Origin: Chamaea fasciata
Taxonomy: Eukaryota; Chordata; Aves; Passeriformes; Sylviidae
Reading direction: 5' to 3'
Assembly (NCBI GenBank): GCA_029207755.1
Contig: JARCOQ010000004.1
Location: 40,356,305-40,420,304, forward strand
Length of the DNA: 64,000 bases
A model generated the notes under the pieces. The model made no database searches. It was not told where the DNA came from and saw only the letters and a program-made list of their open reading frames with translations. A program made the translations under genes and the position numbers. Shown here in pieces: positions 23,001 through 35,182 of the stretch. Positions within the stretch are counted from its first letter, which is position 1; each line of letters opens with the position of its first letter.

Positions 23001-26000
23001 ACATATTTTACAGAAGAAAGTATCCACCATATACACAATTTTAGTGTTTTAAAAAATACATAGTATTAAAACAAGAAAAGTCACCAGTAAAGATTACAAT
23101 TTGTATAGTTTCTATTCCTCCAAGAATCATATTTTGCAGTAGAACCATATTACCCTAGGTTAAAAACCTAAATATCAACTATTTTCCTAGTATCTGAGTC
23201 TCAGAAGGCATTGTTAAAAACCTGCCAAGTCATGCCCTGTGAGTTGTTTTCACCACCATAACTGGAATGGATCAGAATCTTTGTGAGGCAAAACGCCTCT
23301 GATTTATCTGAAAAATTTGAAGTTTACTTTTTCATCAGGTCTAGGAGAAAAATATTCTAAGGTGAGAAGTGTTTTAAACCCCTAAAGATAGATAAAAGTG
23401 ATTGAAAAACACTTGAAATTTTTTTTTCTAACTTTCAATTCATATAAATCTGACTGTTTTTTTGGTTATTTTGGGTTTTTTTCAGTTTTGATGTAATTTT
23501 CTAATTTTGATTAAACCTGACTCATTTTGCAAGGAGTGGTATGGCTATGCTACCTCCCACCTTACAGAAAGAAATTGCTCTCACTCATGCACATATAGTT
23601 TGAGAAACTAATAATTTCTGCGTTCATTAAGCAATTCACTGAAAACTACTGTAAAAAGATACCTAAAGACAGGAAATAATGTTTCCTTTTAGTTATATTG
23701 GATACATATCTGTATCTTTGCAAGAGCAAAAGACTGCCGTGCTGTGGAAAGACCATATCAAAAGGGCTAGATTAATCACTGAAACAAATATTTCACACAA
23801 TTTTAATATATGTTAGCAATGTGGTAATTATAATCTAGTGAAGGCCAGAAATGTGAGAGCAGCTGACCTTGGCTCTCATCATTTGTGACCTAATCAGATG
23901 TATTCCTGCCCTTGCCTGCATCCTTGAATCCCACCTGAATGGTTCAGCTAGTTCTGCACTTATTTCCTGATGGTTACTCAATGATACATGAGCCTAGAGG
24001 AGGAAGAGTGGCTATACATTTCAAATCTGACCTCATATATAATAAAAGTCTCTTTTCCAAGTGGAAAAAAAAAATCATCTGAGTTTATCTACTTGGGACA
24101 AGAATCCCAATTAAAATATAGAAACCATGATGGTCTGCAGATCTACAAATATACACCAAGCATCTGGTCAAGCACCTCTTCTCAGAGCTGAGATGCAAAG
24201 GAACTTTCATAAAATTGTGAATGTTTAGGGATTTTTGAACTCAGACTACACCTGTGGTATTTATGATGACTGTAAAAGTCTACCAAGTCTTCTCTAGAAA
24301 ATAAGAACACCTGAGAATACCATTGACCTAACCTGAAAGGCTTTAACCTAGCAAGGTCATGAGACTTCATTCTGTTAATACTGCTGTTTAAATCCTGTGA
24401 AAAATGACTACCAGACATACAACATGATCCTCTGTCGTTAAAGGTTGAGGATGATTTTGAATCTCAACTTTCATGGGGTTTTTTTTGGTGCCAAAAGACA
24501 GAGAAGATTCCTTGTTAAATCATTTGCTTCTCTGTAATGGACAAGAACTACCTCTTGGTAGTCCATGAGAAGGGATTACTCTGCAACAAAACTCTCTTAT
24601 TAGCAAATTATAAATAGAAAGTGTCTACTCTGCATGTAAACTTCAACATATTTTGTAGAAATATCTTCTCCATTCACAACATTTTAAGTATTAGATTTTG
24701 GAGTTTGCACTGGTACAGATTACCAACAGCTGGTAATCTTTGAAATTATCTTCGGTATACATCTTGAGTTTATTATTCAAAAAAACAATGTAATCTAGTC
24801 AGTGAAACATATAAGAACAGCACAAGTGACCTTAACCATCTGGCCATATCTACATTACTTTCCAAAATTCCTTTGTGGAATACTCTTAGAAGTGTTTGTG
24901 AAGATGCATGGCTCGATTGTTAACGGCTTCTGCTCTGACACCTGAAGAAACTTTATTTTGTGTATATAATTAGCCTTCTTACTGTTGCATGGCAGTAGTT
25001 TGAAACAGGGCTGCCTGTTCCAACATCTGGAAATTGAGAACATATAGCTGATAGTTCATAAATTAAGAATAACAAAAGCATGGAATGGAACACCCAGGGT
25101 TTTTCAAGCAACCACACAGATCAAGACAAAGATGAATCATCTCAACCAGTTTTGCATGACCTCTGATACGCCTCATTACAATTAGCAAGGATGCCTGTGA
25201 ACTGAAAGATACTGAAAAAACAGCTAATCAAGAACAACTGTACTAAATCAACCTCTAGCTCATTAAAAATTATAGTCCTTTGTGTATTCTCAGTGTTTTA
25301 AAGTAAAAGAAGCTGCGAGAAGATTCCTTTTTTGGGGAGACATATGCAAGGATTTGAGAAACTTCACATGACAGCACTGTTTACTTTCTGATCATTTGTA
25401 GAAAAAAAAAAATCTTGGAATTTTAATATTCCCTTTAAAAAACCAAAACATTTTCAAGCCTTTGGCAAGTTCATGAAAAAGCAGGCTCTAATTTTTTCCA
25501 GTTTTTCTCTAATGATAAGCCACAGCCAGTTTACAGGAGAGTGAAAATACTCGGTTGCTGAGGAGCAAACCTTTACCCAGTTCCCAATGCATCTTTGCTG
25601 GCAAATCTGACTTCCTAAATCTCACTGCAACTGACCCTGTTATTCTCCTCTAAATAATCAAAGTTAATGTGTTGCTACTTTTCTGACAACTAAGATGATT
25701 TAATGAATTCATTAAGTTGAAAAGATCAGCTCTGGAAAACTGCCTTTAGTGGAGATAATCTACCTTTCTCCTGCATGACTATTATGTCCCCTTAAGAAGA
25801 GAGGATTTTCTAAATGTGAAGGTTATGCATTAATTTACTGTCTCTTTGAGAAAATGTCATGGGTTTGCTTTACAGGTTCACAGCAGGGAGAATGCTGACT
25901 GCCATTTGCTAGCACCACACAGCACAGACTGCCCATCAAGCAAGGGATGGAAGTAAAGGATGCCAAAGCAGGCAAACCCAGCACACAATGTTTAGTATCA

Positions 26001-28799
26001 AGCTTCTTTCTAGCACCTCACTAGGAGCTGAGATGAACACCTTGCACAGGTTTCATCATCTCCTCTCACCATTGAGCCCAGTATGACTTCTGCATCCAGA
26101 CTTGCATCTTGGATCACAGGAAGGAGTTTGACAGCTGATGTGACCATAGAACAAGGTCAAATCAGGCTACTTCCTGAAGAACTTCTCTAAAACTTTCAAG
26201 ACGATGGATAGAAAAATAATGTTAGAACAAGGGTTCAATACATCTTCCTCAATTTTTATGTGATATGAATCACCTGGAGTAGTCAGATGTGTTAACAGAC
26301 TACTGAGCACTGAACATTTAGTTAAATGGAGGTCACCTCTTTAAATCTCTGTGTACAAAATATGCTTTGTCAGACATGCCAATAATCCAAATCCCTCAAC
26401 TGCAGTAAGCTTAAGTTTATTTCAAATACAAGACTGAAAAAAACAAAAATTGATTTTTCTAGATCTGAGCATTAAAGAGTATCCAAATAATGAAATTCGT
26501 TTGTAGTTTTTGTGAATAACAATGCACCAGCATCAAGTTTAATCCTTTTTAAAGCTCATTTACATGGAAAATGAATTTATAACAAGCAACTGAGTCCCAC
26601 AGGATGCAATAAATTATTGCTTTCTTTACAGTTTTGGATGCTTTCTCACCCTTCATTGCCTTCCATATACAACATTCATAACACAAAGCCTCTAATAAGT
26701 TACAGAAAGTGTAATTCAATGAAAGAATATATTGTGTTGTTCCTTACAAGGATATCAAAGGAAAACATTTTTTGTTTAAAAATTGTCTTCCTGTTTTAGA
26801 AAAAAAAAATAAAGAATAGTCCTAATAATTACTGGAAATGTCCCCTCAAAGCACAAACTCCAAATAGATGGGAAGATCAAAAGGTGTGTTCCATGCATTA
26901 AGGGCAAATGTTGAGTCAGAAGCTCTTGTTTAGTTTAACAAGGATGTATTCATGAGCATGAGATGAAAAGACCATTTTGCACATGAGTAAAATCAATGGT
27001 GAAGAGTTCTCCTCATAAATAAGGACTTCCCCTCAGGCTCCATGGTAAACAGCTGGACCTGTATGAAAACAATTATTAAAATCTTTCCAAGATGCTGGAA
27101 TGCTACCCAGAATAAAACTTTTTGCAGATACTGCCTTTCACCCCTTGTTTTCTGTTTAATTAGCCCTATTGAGATATACAGATCATTAACACGGTCAGAG
27201 AACAATGTTAATATGCTGTTTTCTGATATGAGGGCATATCATCGAGGAAATAAAATTTTCTCATTCCCCTCTAAAAGTTAATTCAATGAGTTATTCTTCT
27301 TACACCATGAATTATAACTAGGAAAAAGAAAATAACGTGTTCAGAAGAAGAGTTAATCCTTTTGGCAGAAGCAGTGACAGAAACATTGCCCTTTCCCTAA
27401 ATCCAAAAGGAGGTTTAAAGGGGAAAAGGGAAAGTGTACAGTTAATTTCATTGAAAGACCGTATACATGGGTGTTTTTTTACTTCTATTTGTGCTTGAAA
27501 ATGCTGATTTACAGACATTTATTAAACCAGGAGATGCTTATTTATCTATGTATGGCAGCTGTAAGGAGCAGAGCAGGTCAAAGCCCCATTCTGCTAAACA
27601 CTATTTAAACTGATAGCAAATGACATTCCCCTCCCTGAAGTCATTAGAGTCTAAAATAAATGTTCATAGAATAACCTGCTAAATACAATTTATGAGTAGC
27701 ATAAAGCATTCTATTTTAAGAGAGACATATGGGAAGGAGAAGATTGCTAATAAGGTTACATCTACTCACAAGGTTACAAGAAGAGATGTATTTTCCCTGC
27801 TAATACTCCCGGATGGATGTTAGCCCGCTCTGGCCTGGAGTGACCAGGCTCTGTCAGCATAATACTGTTGTGGTGGCAAAATACTCCATCTCTTAGCAGG
27901 ACCTGTTGGCCCTGTAGCTATTGGGTTTTTACTAGGCAAGGACTGGAACAAGGCCACACAGCTCATCAAAGAGAACTGAAACAGGAGTTATTCATGTAGA
28001 TGATAGTAAAAGGATTACCTCAACACTTTAATAGAAACTCTGAACCTGTTGCTAACCTTGCAAAGAAATGCCCCAAAGCTGTATAAATCTGTCTTCTCAG
28101 TTCTCTTTGGCAGAAAGGTAATATTCTTCTGGATGTCAAAAACGACATCCGAAGGATGTCAAATCTTCCCTCCTTTGTCTTAATTGAGCGATTGGACTAG
28201 GATCTGTCTCTACATTTACTTCCTGTTATTAAGAGTAGATGCGCACAAAATGTTGTGAGTGTCAGAATAACCAAGCTTGGGACTGTGCAGTAATATTTTC
28301 TTCTTTTCAGAGATGTGAGAATGGATCTATTGGTCATTAAGGACAAGTTGCAGCACCTTAGCTCTCCATTACTGCTCACCCTCTACCAATTCTGATTACA
28401 GATGAGAGTTTAGAAAAAGCTACAAAAGCATAAGAAATGTTCAGCAGGAAGGAATTGCATTCACATCAGGTGAAAGTAGCCTGAAAAGACAAATTACTCA
28501 AGATACTTAGTACAAAGAAATATATTCCCACAGGCTCAGAAGTGCAGTATTATCAAACAATTATTATCGAGCTATATAGTGAACTGAAATCTAAATTTTA
28601 CTGAGCTATCTTTCCTTGGTTAAAAACCTGTTTTCGTAAGATCAAAGCTAATTCTAGAATTGTAATTTGCTGAATCTGCGTCCTTCTTATATTAGGAAAA
28701 CAATTTAAAAATAAAAAAAAGGGGAAAGGCAGTGACAAAAGAGATAGGAATCATTCTGACGGAACCCAGAATATAGTGGGTATGTATCAGACTCCTCTC
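20054..28799. other. No gene recognised; long AT-rich stretch
   Basis: About 8.7 kb in which I can support no exon, RNA gene or repeat copy. Open frames are all under 100 codons. A small inverted repeat (GGATGTC arms at 28131-28137 and 28144-28150, with a third direct copy at 28154-28160) is the only local structure that stands out. Confidence 0.5.
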
Positions 28800-29620
28800 T
28801 CCTGAAAAGAGTCTAGCATGTAATGGAACAGCACACTGGTGTCTACTCTAGAGCTGCTAATGCAGCATTAAACTCCTGCACCCAGATCATGGATCTAAAT
28901 ATTACCCAGCCCTGGAGGGAGGACTGAGCCCTGAGGAGCAGCTGGTGGCCACTTTGGCAGCCTGTTGGCCGAACCCCTCAGCCCTGCTCCACCCAGTGCT
29001 CCACCAGCCCACACAGCCACAGCTGGGCCACTGCTACAGAAAGGTGATGCAAGGCACAGTAAAAAAGCATCACTAAATGCCAAAAAACTATATCATCTGC
29101 GTCTCTCAACTCACTGGGTTGGTGACCTTATCCTGGAGGAAATTAGCTTGGTTAAACGCCTTTCTCTTTGTGAAGACATGTTGACTGTTCCTGATGACTG
29201 CGTTGTCCTTTAAATGACTTTTGATGGCACCCAGTCTCCATCTGTCTCCTCCGTAATTTTTCCAGGTGTTGAGGTTAGACTCACAGGTCTGTATTTTTCT
29301 GGGTCTTCCTTTATACCATTCTTGTAAATTAGAATAAAATGAGGCAACTTTCAGACAACAGAGAATACCCCAGATTTGTCAACTTTTGGTAGCTGCAAGA
29401 GAGAATTCCACAAGATCTCCTAGATCCTTCAGTTCTCTGGGTTGCATCTGATCAGGCCCCATGGACACATGAACCTTCCTCTGATATAGCTGGTCTCTGA
29501 CAAGCTCAGTGTCAAAACAAATGGGAAGTCCCTGTTCCGACAGTCATGGTCTTTTGGCTCAGAGGATTGGGCAGTCTCTGGCCTATCAGGATTATTAGAA
29601 ACTGAGGAATAAAAGCACTG
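28800..29620 (-). mobile_element. CR1 LINE fragment, copy D (RT region)
   Basis: Minus-strand CR1 ORF2 remnant. The clearest mark is at 28919-28936, which reads PQGSVL on the minus strand, the RT motif B core, within a string AAPQGSVLPP that differs little from the CR1 form GVPQGSVLGP. Motif A appears at about 29057-29083 as LAFSDAF (family LDFSKAF), with both catalytic Asp positions altered or displaced. Upstream in the element, 29100-29460 follows the CR1 fingers region closely (for example CTCACAGGTCTGTATTTTTC at 29280-29299 on the plus strand and CATCTGATCAGGCCCCATGG at 29446-29465). Downstream of motif B, 28800-28890 keeps a decayed FINDLD-like string. Both ends are missing. The block 28900-29050 is richer in GC than its surroundings. 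Confidence 0.85.
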
Positions 29621-32600
29621 TCACTGTTTCTGTCTAGACTTAGTTTAGTGGATGTGGAGCATCCTTGACTGAAAAGAAAAGAGAAAGCAGGAAAAGAAAG
29701 AAAAACCAGATAGATTTCTCACCTCTTTTCCAAGTTCCTCCTCTACTGAATCCAATCCATCATCCCTGTCTGAAATTCTTCTGGAAAAGAGTAAACCTCA
29801 TTATTTCTTTGTGGAGTGTATCTCTCTGTTTTCTATCATTTATTCACTTCCTATCTTCTTAACCATCTTGTGACCATCTAATAGCCATCTTACTCTTTTG
29901 ATCTCTTTGTGGTAGAGAAGCCTCTAGATGCTGACTGTCAGCATTAACATGGAGTCAAAGTTGCCTTAGAGATAAATTACATCTGACCAAGTTACATATC
30001 AAAAGCAAACATTCAATCCTGATTTAGGGCAGGCAGGCAGATGGTTATATTTCAATTAGGGCAGCAGTACAAAGTCAAGCACTTTGGCATAAGAAAAAGA
30101 TCTGCATTGTCTTTCTCTGTTAGCGATAACCACTCTCCTGGGAAGTCTTCTAAATTCCAGCTGAAGTCTTGGGGAAATATCACCAATCACTTTGGTGAAA
30201 TTTGCATCAGGCAACTTAATTTGGATATATTTTTTAATGTACTAAAATATACCATCTTTCAGACATTGCCTCACCCCATACACCTCCAGAACCTAGAAGA
30301 ATTATTGAAACAGAAAATCTAGGTTTACCAGGTGTATAAAAAAGAGAGAAGGTCTAGTGTGTTTTCACCACTGATAACTACCTCAGGGACATTTTGCAGG
30401 TGGAAAGATGCCTACAATGTTTCTGCTGAGGCAGATGTGCCTGTATCTAAATTCTATATTAACTCTGATTTTCTTCTTCTGGGACTTGTCTAAGACAGGC
30501 TGTAGGTTTCTCTGTGTTTCAAAAATTTGGAGTCATACCTAGACAATCATTTATGTGCATGTCATCACTTAATATGGTCAAGTAGTCATACTTTTTCTCA
30601 TACATAAAATTACCAGGGATCTAGGGCAGCATTTTCAATTACTCAGATAAGGCCTTGTGCCACAGAGTATATTCAAGATTAAGAAGAACATACCATCTTT
30701 CACAATTACATTGTGACTTAATCTTTCATATACTTATAAGTGTAAAGAGTTCAAAGAAGCAACAAAACCTTTCAGGAATTGCTAACTTTAAAGCAATCCA
30801 GTCACTCTTTTTAGTCATAACAGATTCAATTTAATTTTGCATCTTTCTGCCTGCCAGAAAACTCTACTTTTAGACCTCATGAATACTAAAACATGCAAAA
30901 GCTATAACACAACATAACACAACAAGAACATAACAATGCATAATTACTTAAAATGCCCACATTTAGTTGGAATAATTCGCAGTGACAATACAAAATCTAA
31001 TACTTCAATTAAACTGTTGTGCAAAGTTTTGAATTCCAGCATGTTACAGCAAAAAAACAACAAAGTGCGAAGACATGCTGAACAGGGTAAATAATCACCT
31101 AGCTGCTTCAAATTCATGGAAAACAAACAAATAAACAAACCAACAAACCAACAAACCAAACTGAAACAAAACCAAGAAAATCCCAAAATAAACAAAAAAC
31201 AAACACACAAAAAAAGCTTAATGCTGATTCCTCATAATAACTACATACCTAGGCATAGAAAAGAAAAATCAACATCACAAAGAAGAATACAGAAAATAAT
31301 GCAAGATTAATTGGCCTCCATTTCTTCTAAGTTGTGGAATACCGGGGTATTCAAGATGACACATCTGACTCAGTATAATTTGCTTCTCGTGAATGTAACC
31401 CTCAGGAAAATACCTACTTTGTTTTACATGAGCACTCTCAAATAAATCAACCCTGAAATATTTTTACCAGAACCTCTGTATTTCGTGATAATTTCATGCT
31501 CCACATAATGAAACATTTTACCACTTTTCTACTGCAGAATGGAGAAACATATATTTGTGGCTTCAAGCAAGCAGTCTTCAGTATCCTACACACAACATTT
31601 AGGTCCCCCGTGTAACAACATTCTTTTGCTGCCTTGCTAATCTGCCCGGTTATCCGACTTGATGCTTTCAGCTGTTTTGTGCAATATGTATGAAAACAAG
31701 GATTTTCAAGGCCAGACAGTTAAATTAGTTAGACAGATTCACTCCTTGCTGGTGGTATATGTGTTACCTTTTTTTTAAATATAGTATTTTTAATTCTTTA
31801 AGGCAGTAATGATAGGAGACTTGCCTTGACATCAGGCGTAGAAGGACAGACTTGGGTTTACTATACCCATGAGTACAGATTCTGAAATACCTATACAGAT
31901 TTATCTAACATAATCCAGATTCAGTTCTACCTCCTCCTGTGCATCCAGGGCTTGGGTCAGCCTAATTTTGATCTAATTTTTACATGAACAGGAATGATAC
32001 AAAAGGGTGATAGTTCTTGATATTGAGTTTATGCTCTCGCTACATTAGTTAAGCACACATTTTTTTTACTCGAGCTAATACTGCAGATTTGATTAAATGT
32101 CTTTTCATTAAATGTCTTTTCTTCAAATTATTCTGAGTTGAGTACAAAGCTAAAAAAAAATTAAACACTTTTAAAGGGACTTTGTGTTATCTTGGTTTTC
32201 CTTTTATAAATGGCTAAAATAATAACATTAAATTAAAAATGGTTTCCATGTGTTGCAAGATTTATGCCACTGAATCTTGATTGTCCATTTGCAAGGCAGA
32301 TAAGCAGGCATCATTATCTAAAATATAGAACTGTCCTATGAAGATTTAAGAATAAACATACACAGAACCAACATAGAACAAAGTTAGATAGATAATGTTT
32401 TTCTCTATGTTATCCACTCTTTTGAGATGTAAAGTATTTCTAGCAACACTCTGAGACACAGTCAGAAGAGAACACCATAGAGAAACAGCTGAGTTCCCAC
32501 CACAACAGATTTTCTCTTCTGCTCTCTATCAAACAGAATTGCAGATACTTATCCATTTTTAATCTAAAAAAAGAAAAATGAGTATATGCCTGGAAGTCAA

Positions 32601-34697
32601 ACGCAGGTGAATATTTTAGGGGCCATGTCTGTGATGAAAAAACCTTATTAACTTTTCAGCTGTATAGACATGCAGTGAGAAAGTGATCCCCAGAAAAGAT
32701 AACTTGTTATTTACATAAAATCCTGCCAATTTACACACGGTGAAATTTAGGTGTTTTCTCTTTCTCACTAACTTACTTTTTTCCAGCTTGTTCTTGTTCT
32801 CTTTTTATACAGAAATCACATTATAATCAATAGGCAATGGCATTTCCATTCTCACATTACAGAGAATATGTTTTAAGCCTACACAAAAAAAAAAGTTCAC
32901 AGTACACTGAGCTCCGTAAATATAAGAAAATAGTAAATATAGGCTGAATTCTTATATCTGTTGTAAGAATGTACAGATTGGAAGTGCAATACCAAGCTAC
33001 TGATTTTCCAAAGTCTTCAAACTTTTGCTGAAAGACTGCTCACCTGTCTTAGAAACTGAGCAATTCCAGACTGTGCCACTGTCAGCATCCACTGTACATC
33101 TCTGGAAAAGAGGTTCAATGGCTCTTGTTTGCCAGCTACCCCAACATTTTACATAGGACTTTGAAGGAGAAGGCATTCAAGAAATAAATTTCACTGGCAT
33201 AATGCAGCAAGCATCCTTATTTGTCTTGGTATTTTTGCTCTGCTGTGTCCTCACATTCTCCTTGAGTTCATGCAGACCTGAAAACCAAAGCTCCTGAAAA
33301 CAGGAGCTATATCCCAATTTTAAACATCTTGAATAGAAGGGACTTCCTTACTTCAGCTGTGATCTGACAATGATATAGACCTCCAATTACAGAGATAACA
33401 AACATGATTTTTAAAGTGATTTGACCTTAAATCTCTAAGGGAACATAATATTCTTAAAATGAATTTTTTAAACTCAGTTTCCCCTTCAGTTTTGATGTTG
33501 CAGCACTAGGAAAAGCTGAATTAGTATTTATACAATTCTCTTTTACCAAGTATTTCAACACTCATTAAACTTATACTATTAATCTATTAATCTAATTATT
33601 AGGCAGATTAAGCAATTTTCCAGTGAGAATGTAGAGACCTGGTGTTATTTTCAGTTCTATCTCTTTGAGTAAATTGCATTCTGTGCTCATAGGGGCATCT
33701 GGAGTTAATGCTGCAGGTTTCACAACATTGCATCTCCGTTCTTTGTACGAATTCAGGGTTCATCCATCCTCTGACCTTTTCATTGACTGCTGCCTATGCA
33801 TGTACCACCAGCAGGGCACTTCCCTGCTGGAGTCTGTACAGAAACAGGACATTTCTCTCTGAAAATGCAGCATTATATCTTCGTGACCAAAGGGAAAGTG
33901 AAGTGAACCTCACTGAGAAATAGGCTATCTATAGCCCCTGAAGCCAGTGGGATTCATAAGACCTCTGTGTGAATCTAGTCCTAGTCCAGAGTTTTATCAT
34001 TGCTGCTAACGTCAAACAGATTTTTCATGTCTTTATCTGCTAGCAAGGTAATGAAATTCTGTTTTAATTGGTGTAATTTGTCCATGAAAAGTGACACTAA
34101 ATAAAATACTACCATTTCTTTTGCTTTTATTTTGGGTTTAAATCTGTGGACTAGTAAATTTATTTATTTTTCTTATTATCACTGAAAAAATGCCAGCTAA
34201 AAGTGAGAAAGTTAACATTGCATTGCAAAGCTTCCAAACTATTAAAAGCTGGCATTTCTTAAGTGTCATTGAGGGCACACTTGCAAAGTAACAGGATTGC
34301 ATTAGTGAAAAGTCAGCAGTACAAAAACCAAACATATACTTTTCCATTCCAAAAGGATCCCTAGATTGACAAAAATTAGCATTTACGTGAAAGCTAACCA
34401 TGTATCTATCACCTGGAAATAAGAGACCATTATTGAGTTTCATACTGTATTTGCAAGAGAGTGCTTCCCTAACACCAATGAAAGGTATTTCTGTTGGTTT
34501 AGGTCTGGTTTTCTTCCATTTTGTCTTCCTGTCTTCCCAGATACATTTCTCTGACTTTCCTCTTATTTAAAGAATGTTTCTTACTTTTCCTGCTTCTTTT
34601 TATGAAATGTTTGAAAAGTTAGGATACCTACAACTGTTTTATTGAGAAGCTAGTACTACTGGTAGTCTCAGCAATCTTTTTCTTTTTTGTTATTGGA
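29621..34697. other. No gene recognised
   Basis: AT-rich DNA with no supported gene. It contains one simple repeat, the A/C-rich (AAAC/AACC)n tract at about 31117-31210. Open frames stay at or below about 100 codons and match no family I know. Confidence 0.5.
31117..31210. repeat. (AAAC)/(AACC) simple repeat
   Basis: AAACAAAC and CAAACCAACAAACCAAC-type units repeat imperfectly on the plus strand with hardly any T or G. The 88-codon Phe/Cys/Leu-rich frame on the minus strand at 30944-31210 arises partly from this tract. Confidence 0.75.
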
Positions 34698-35182
34698 TGT
34701 AGTGCAGTCCCCACACCCCCAGCAGGTGCTTCTAAATAGGGAAGGAGGTTCAGTTTACCTCTGACATATTAGGAAATGTATCTAGATTCTTCTATACCCT
34801 TCTGACAAGGATTGTCTCAGGGCCAAGAAAGAAGCACCGATTGGATCTTGTCACTGTTCTTCAAACCCTGCATCTCTCTCTATTGGCTGTTATCAGCCAA
34901 GTTATCCCTCCTAAAACATCTAGCACTTAAGAAAAAGCACAAAAGAAAAAAAAAAGGCTTTTCGAGATGTCTTAGCAAGGTGTCTGGGGTTTCTCAGGCA
35001 TCTGTGCGTGCCTTATTATTTGTTTTCTGCAATGTTTTGTTACTTCATTATTTTTTTCATTATTAAACCTTTTGATTTGCAAAACATCCTCGAGAAGCAG
35101 TCTCGCTAATTATTGTAGCCACTCTTCTGCAAGGCTGGACCCTCAGAGTGTGGAGTGAAACCCACAACTGGGGATTCTGTCA
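34698..35182 (+). mobile_element. Candidate solo LTR 5
   Basis: A 485 bp block that begins TGTAGTGCAG and ends GATTCTGTCA. The flanks TTGGA (34693-34697) and TTGGC (35183-35187) agree at 4 of 5 positions, as for an aged 5-bp target-site duplication. Inside are an inverted CCAAT word (ATTGGCTG near 34882), a poly(A)-signal variant ATTAAA at 35062-35067, and a U5-like segment with a CTGGACCCTCAGAGTGTGGA word at 35136-35155. The overall order fits an avian endogenous-retrovirus LTR, but I do not recognise the family and the evidence is weaker than for the other LTRs. No viral genes are attached. Confidence 0.5.
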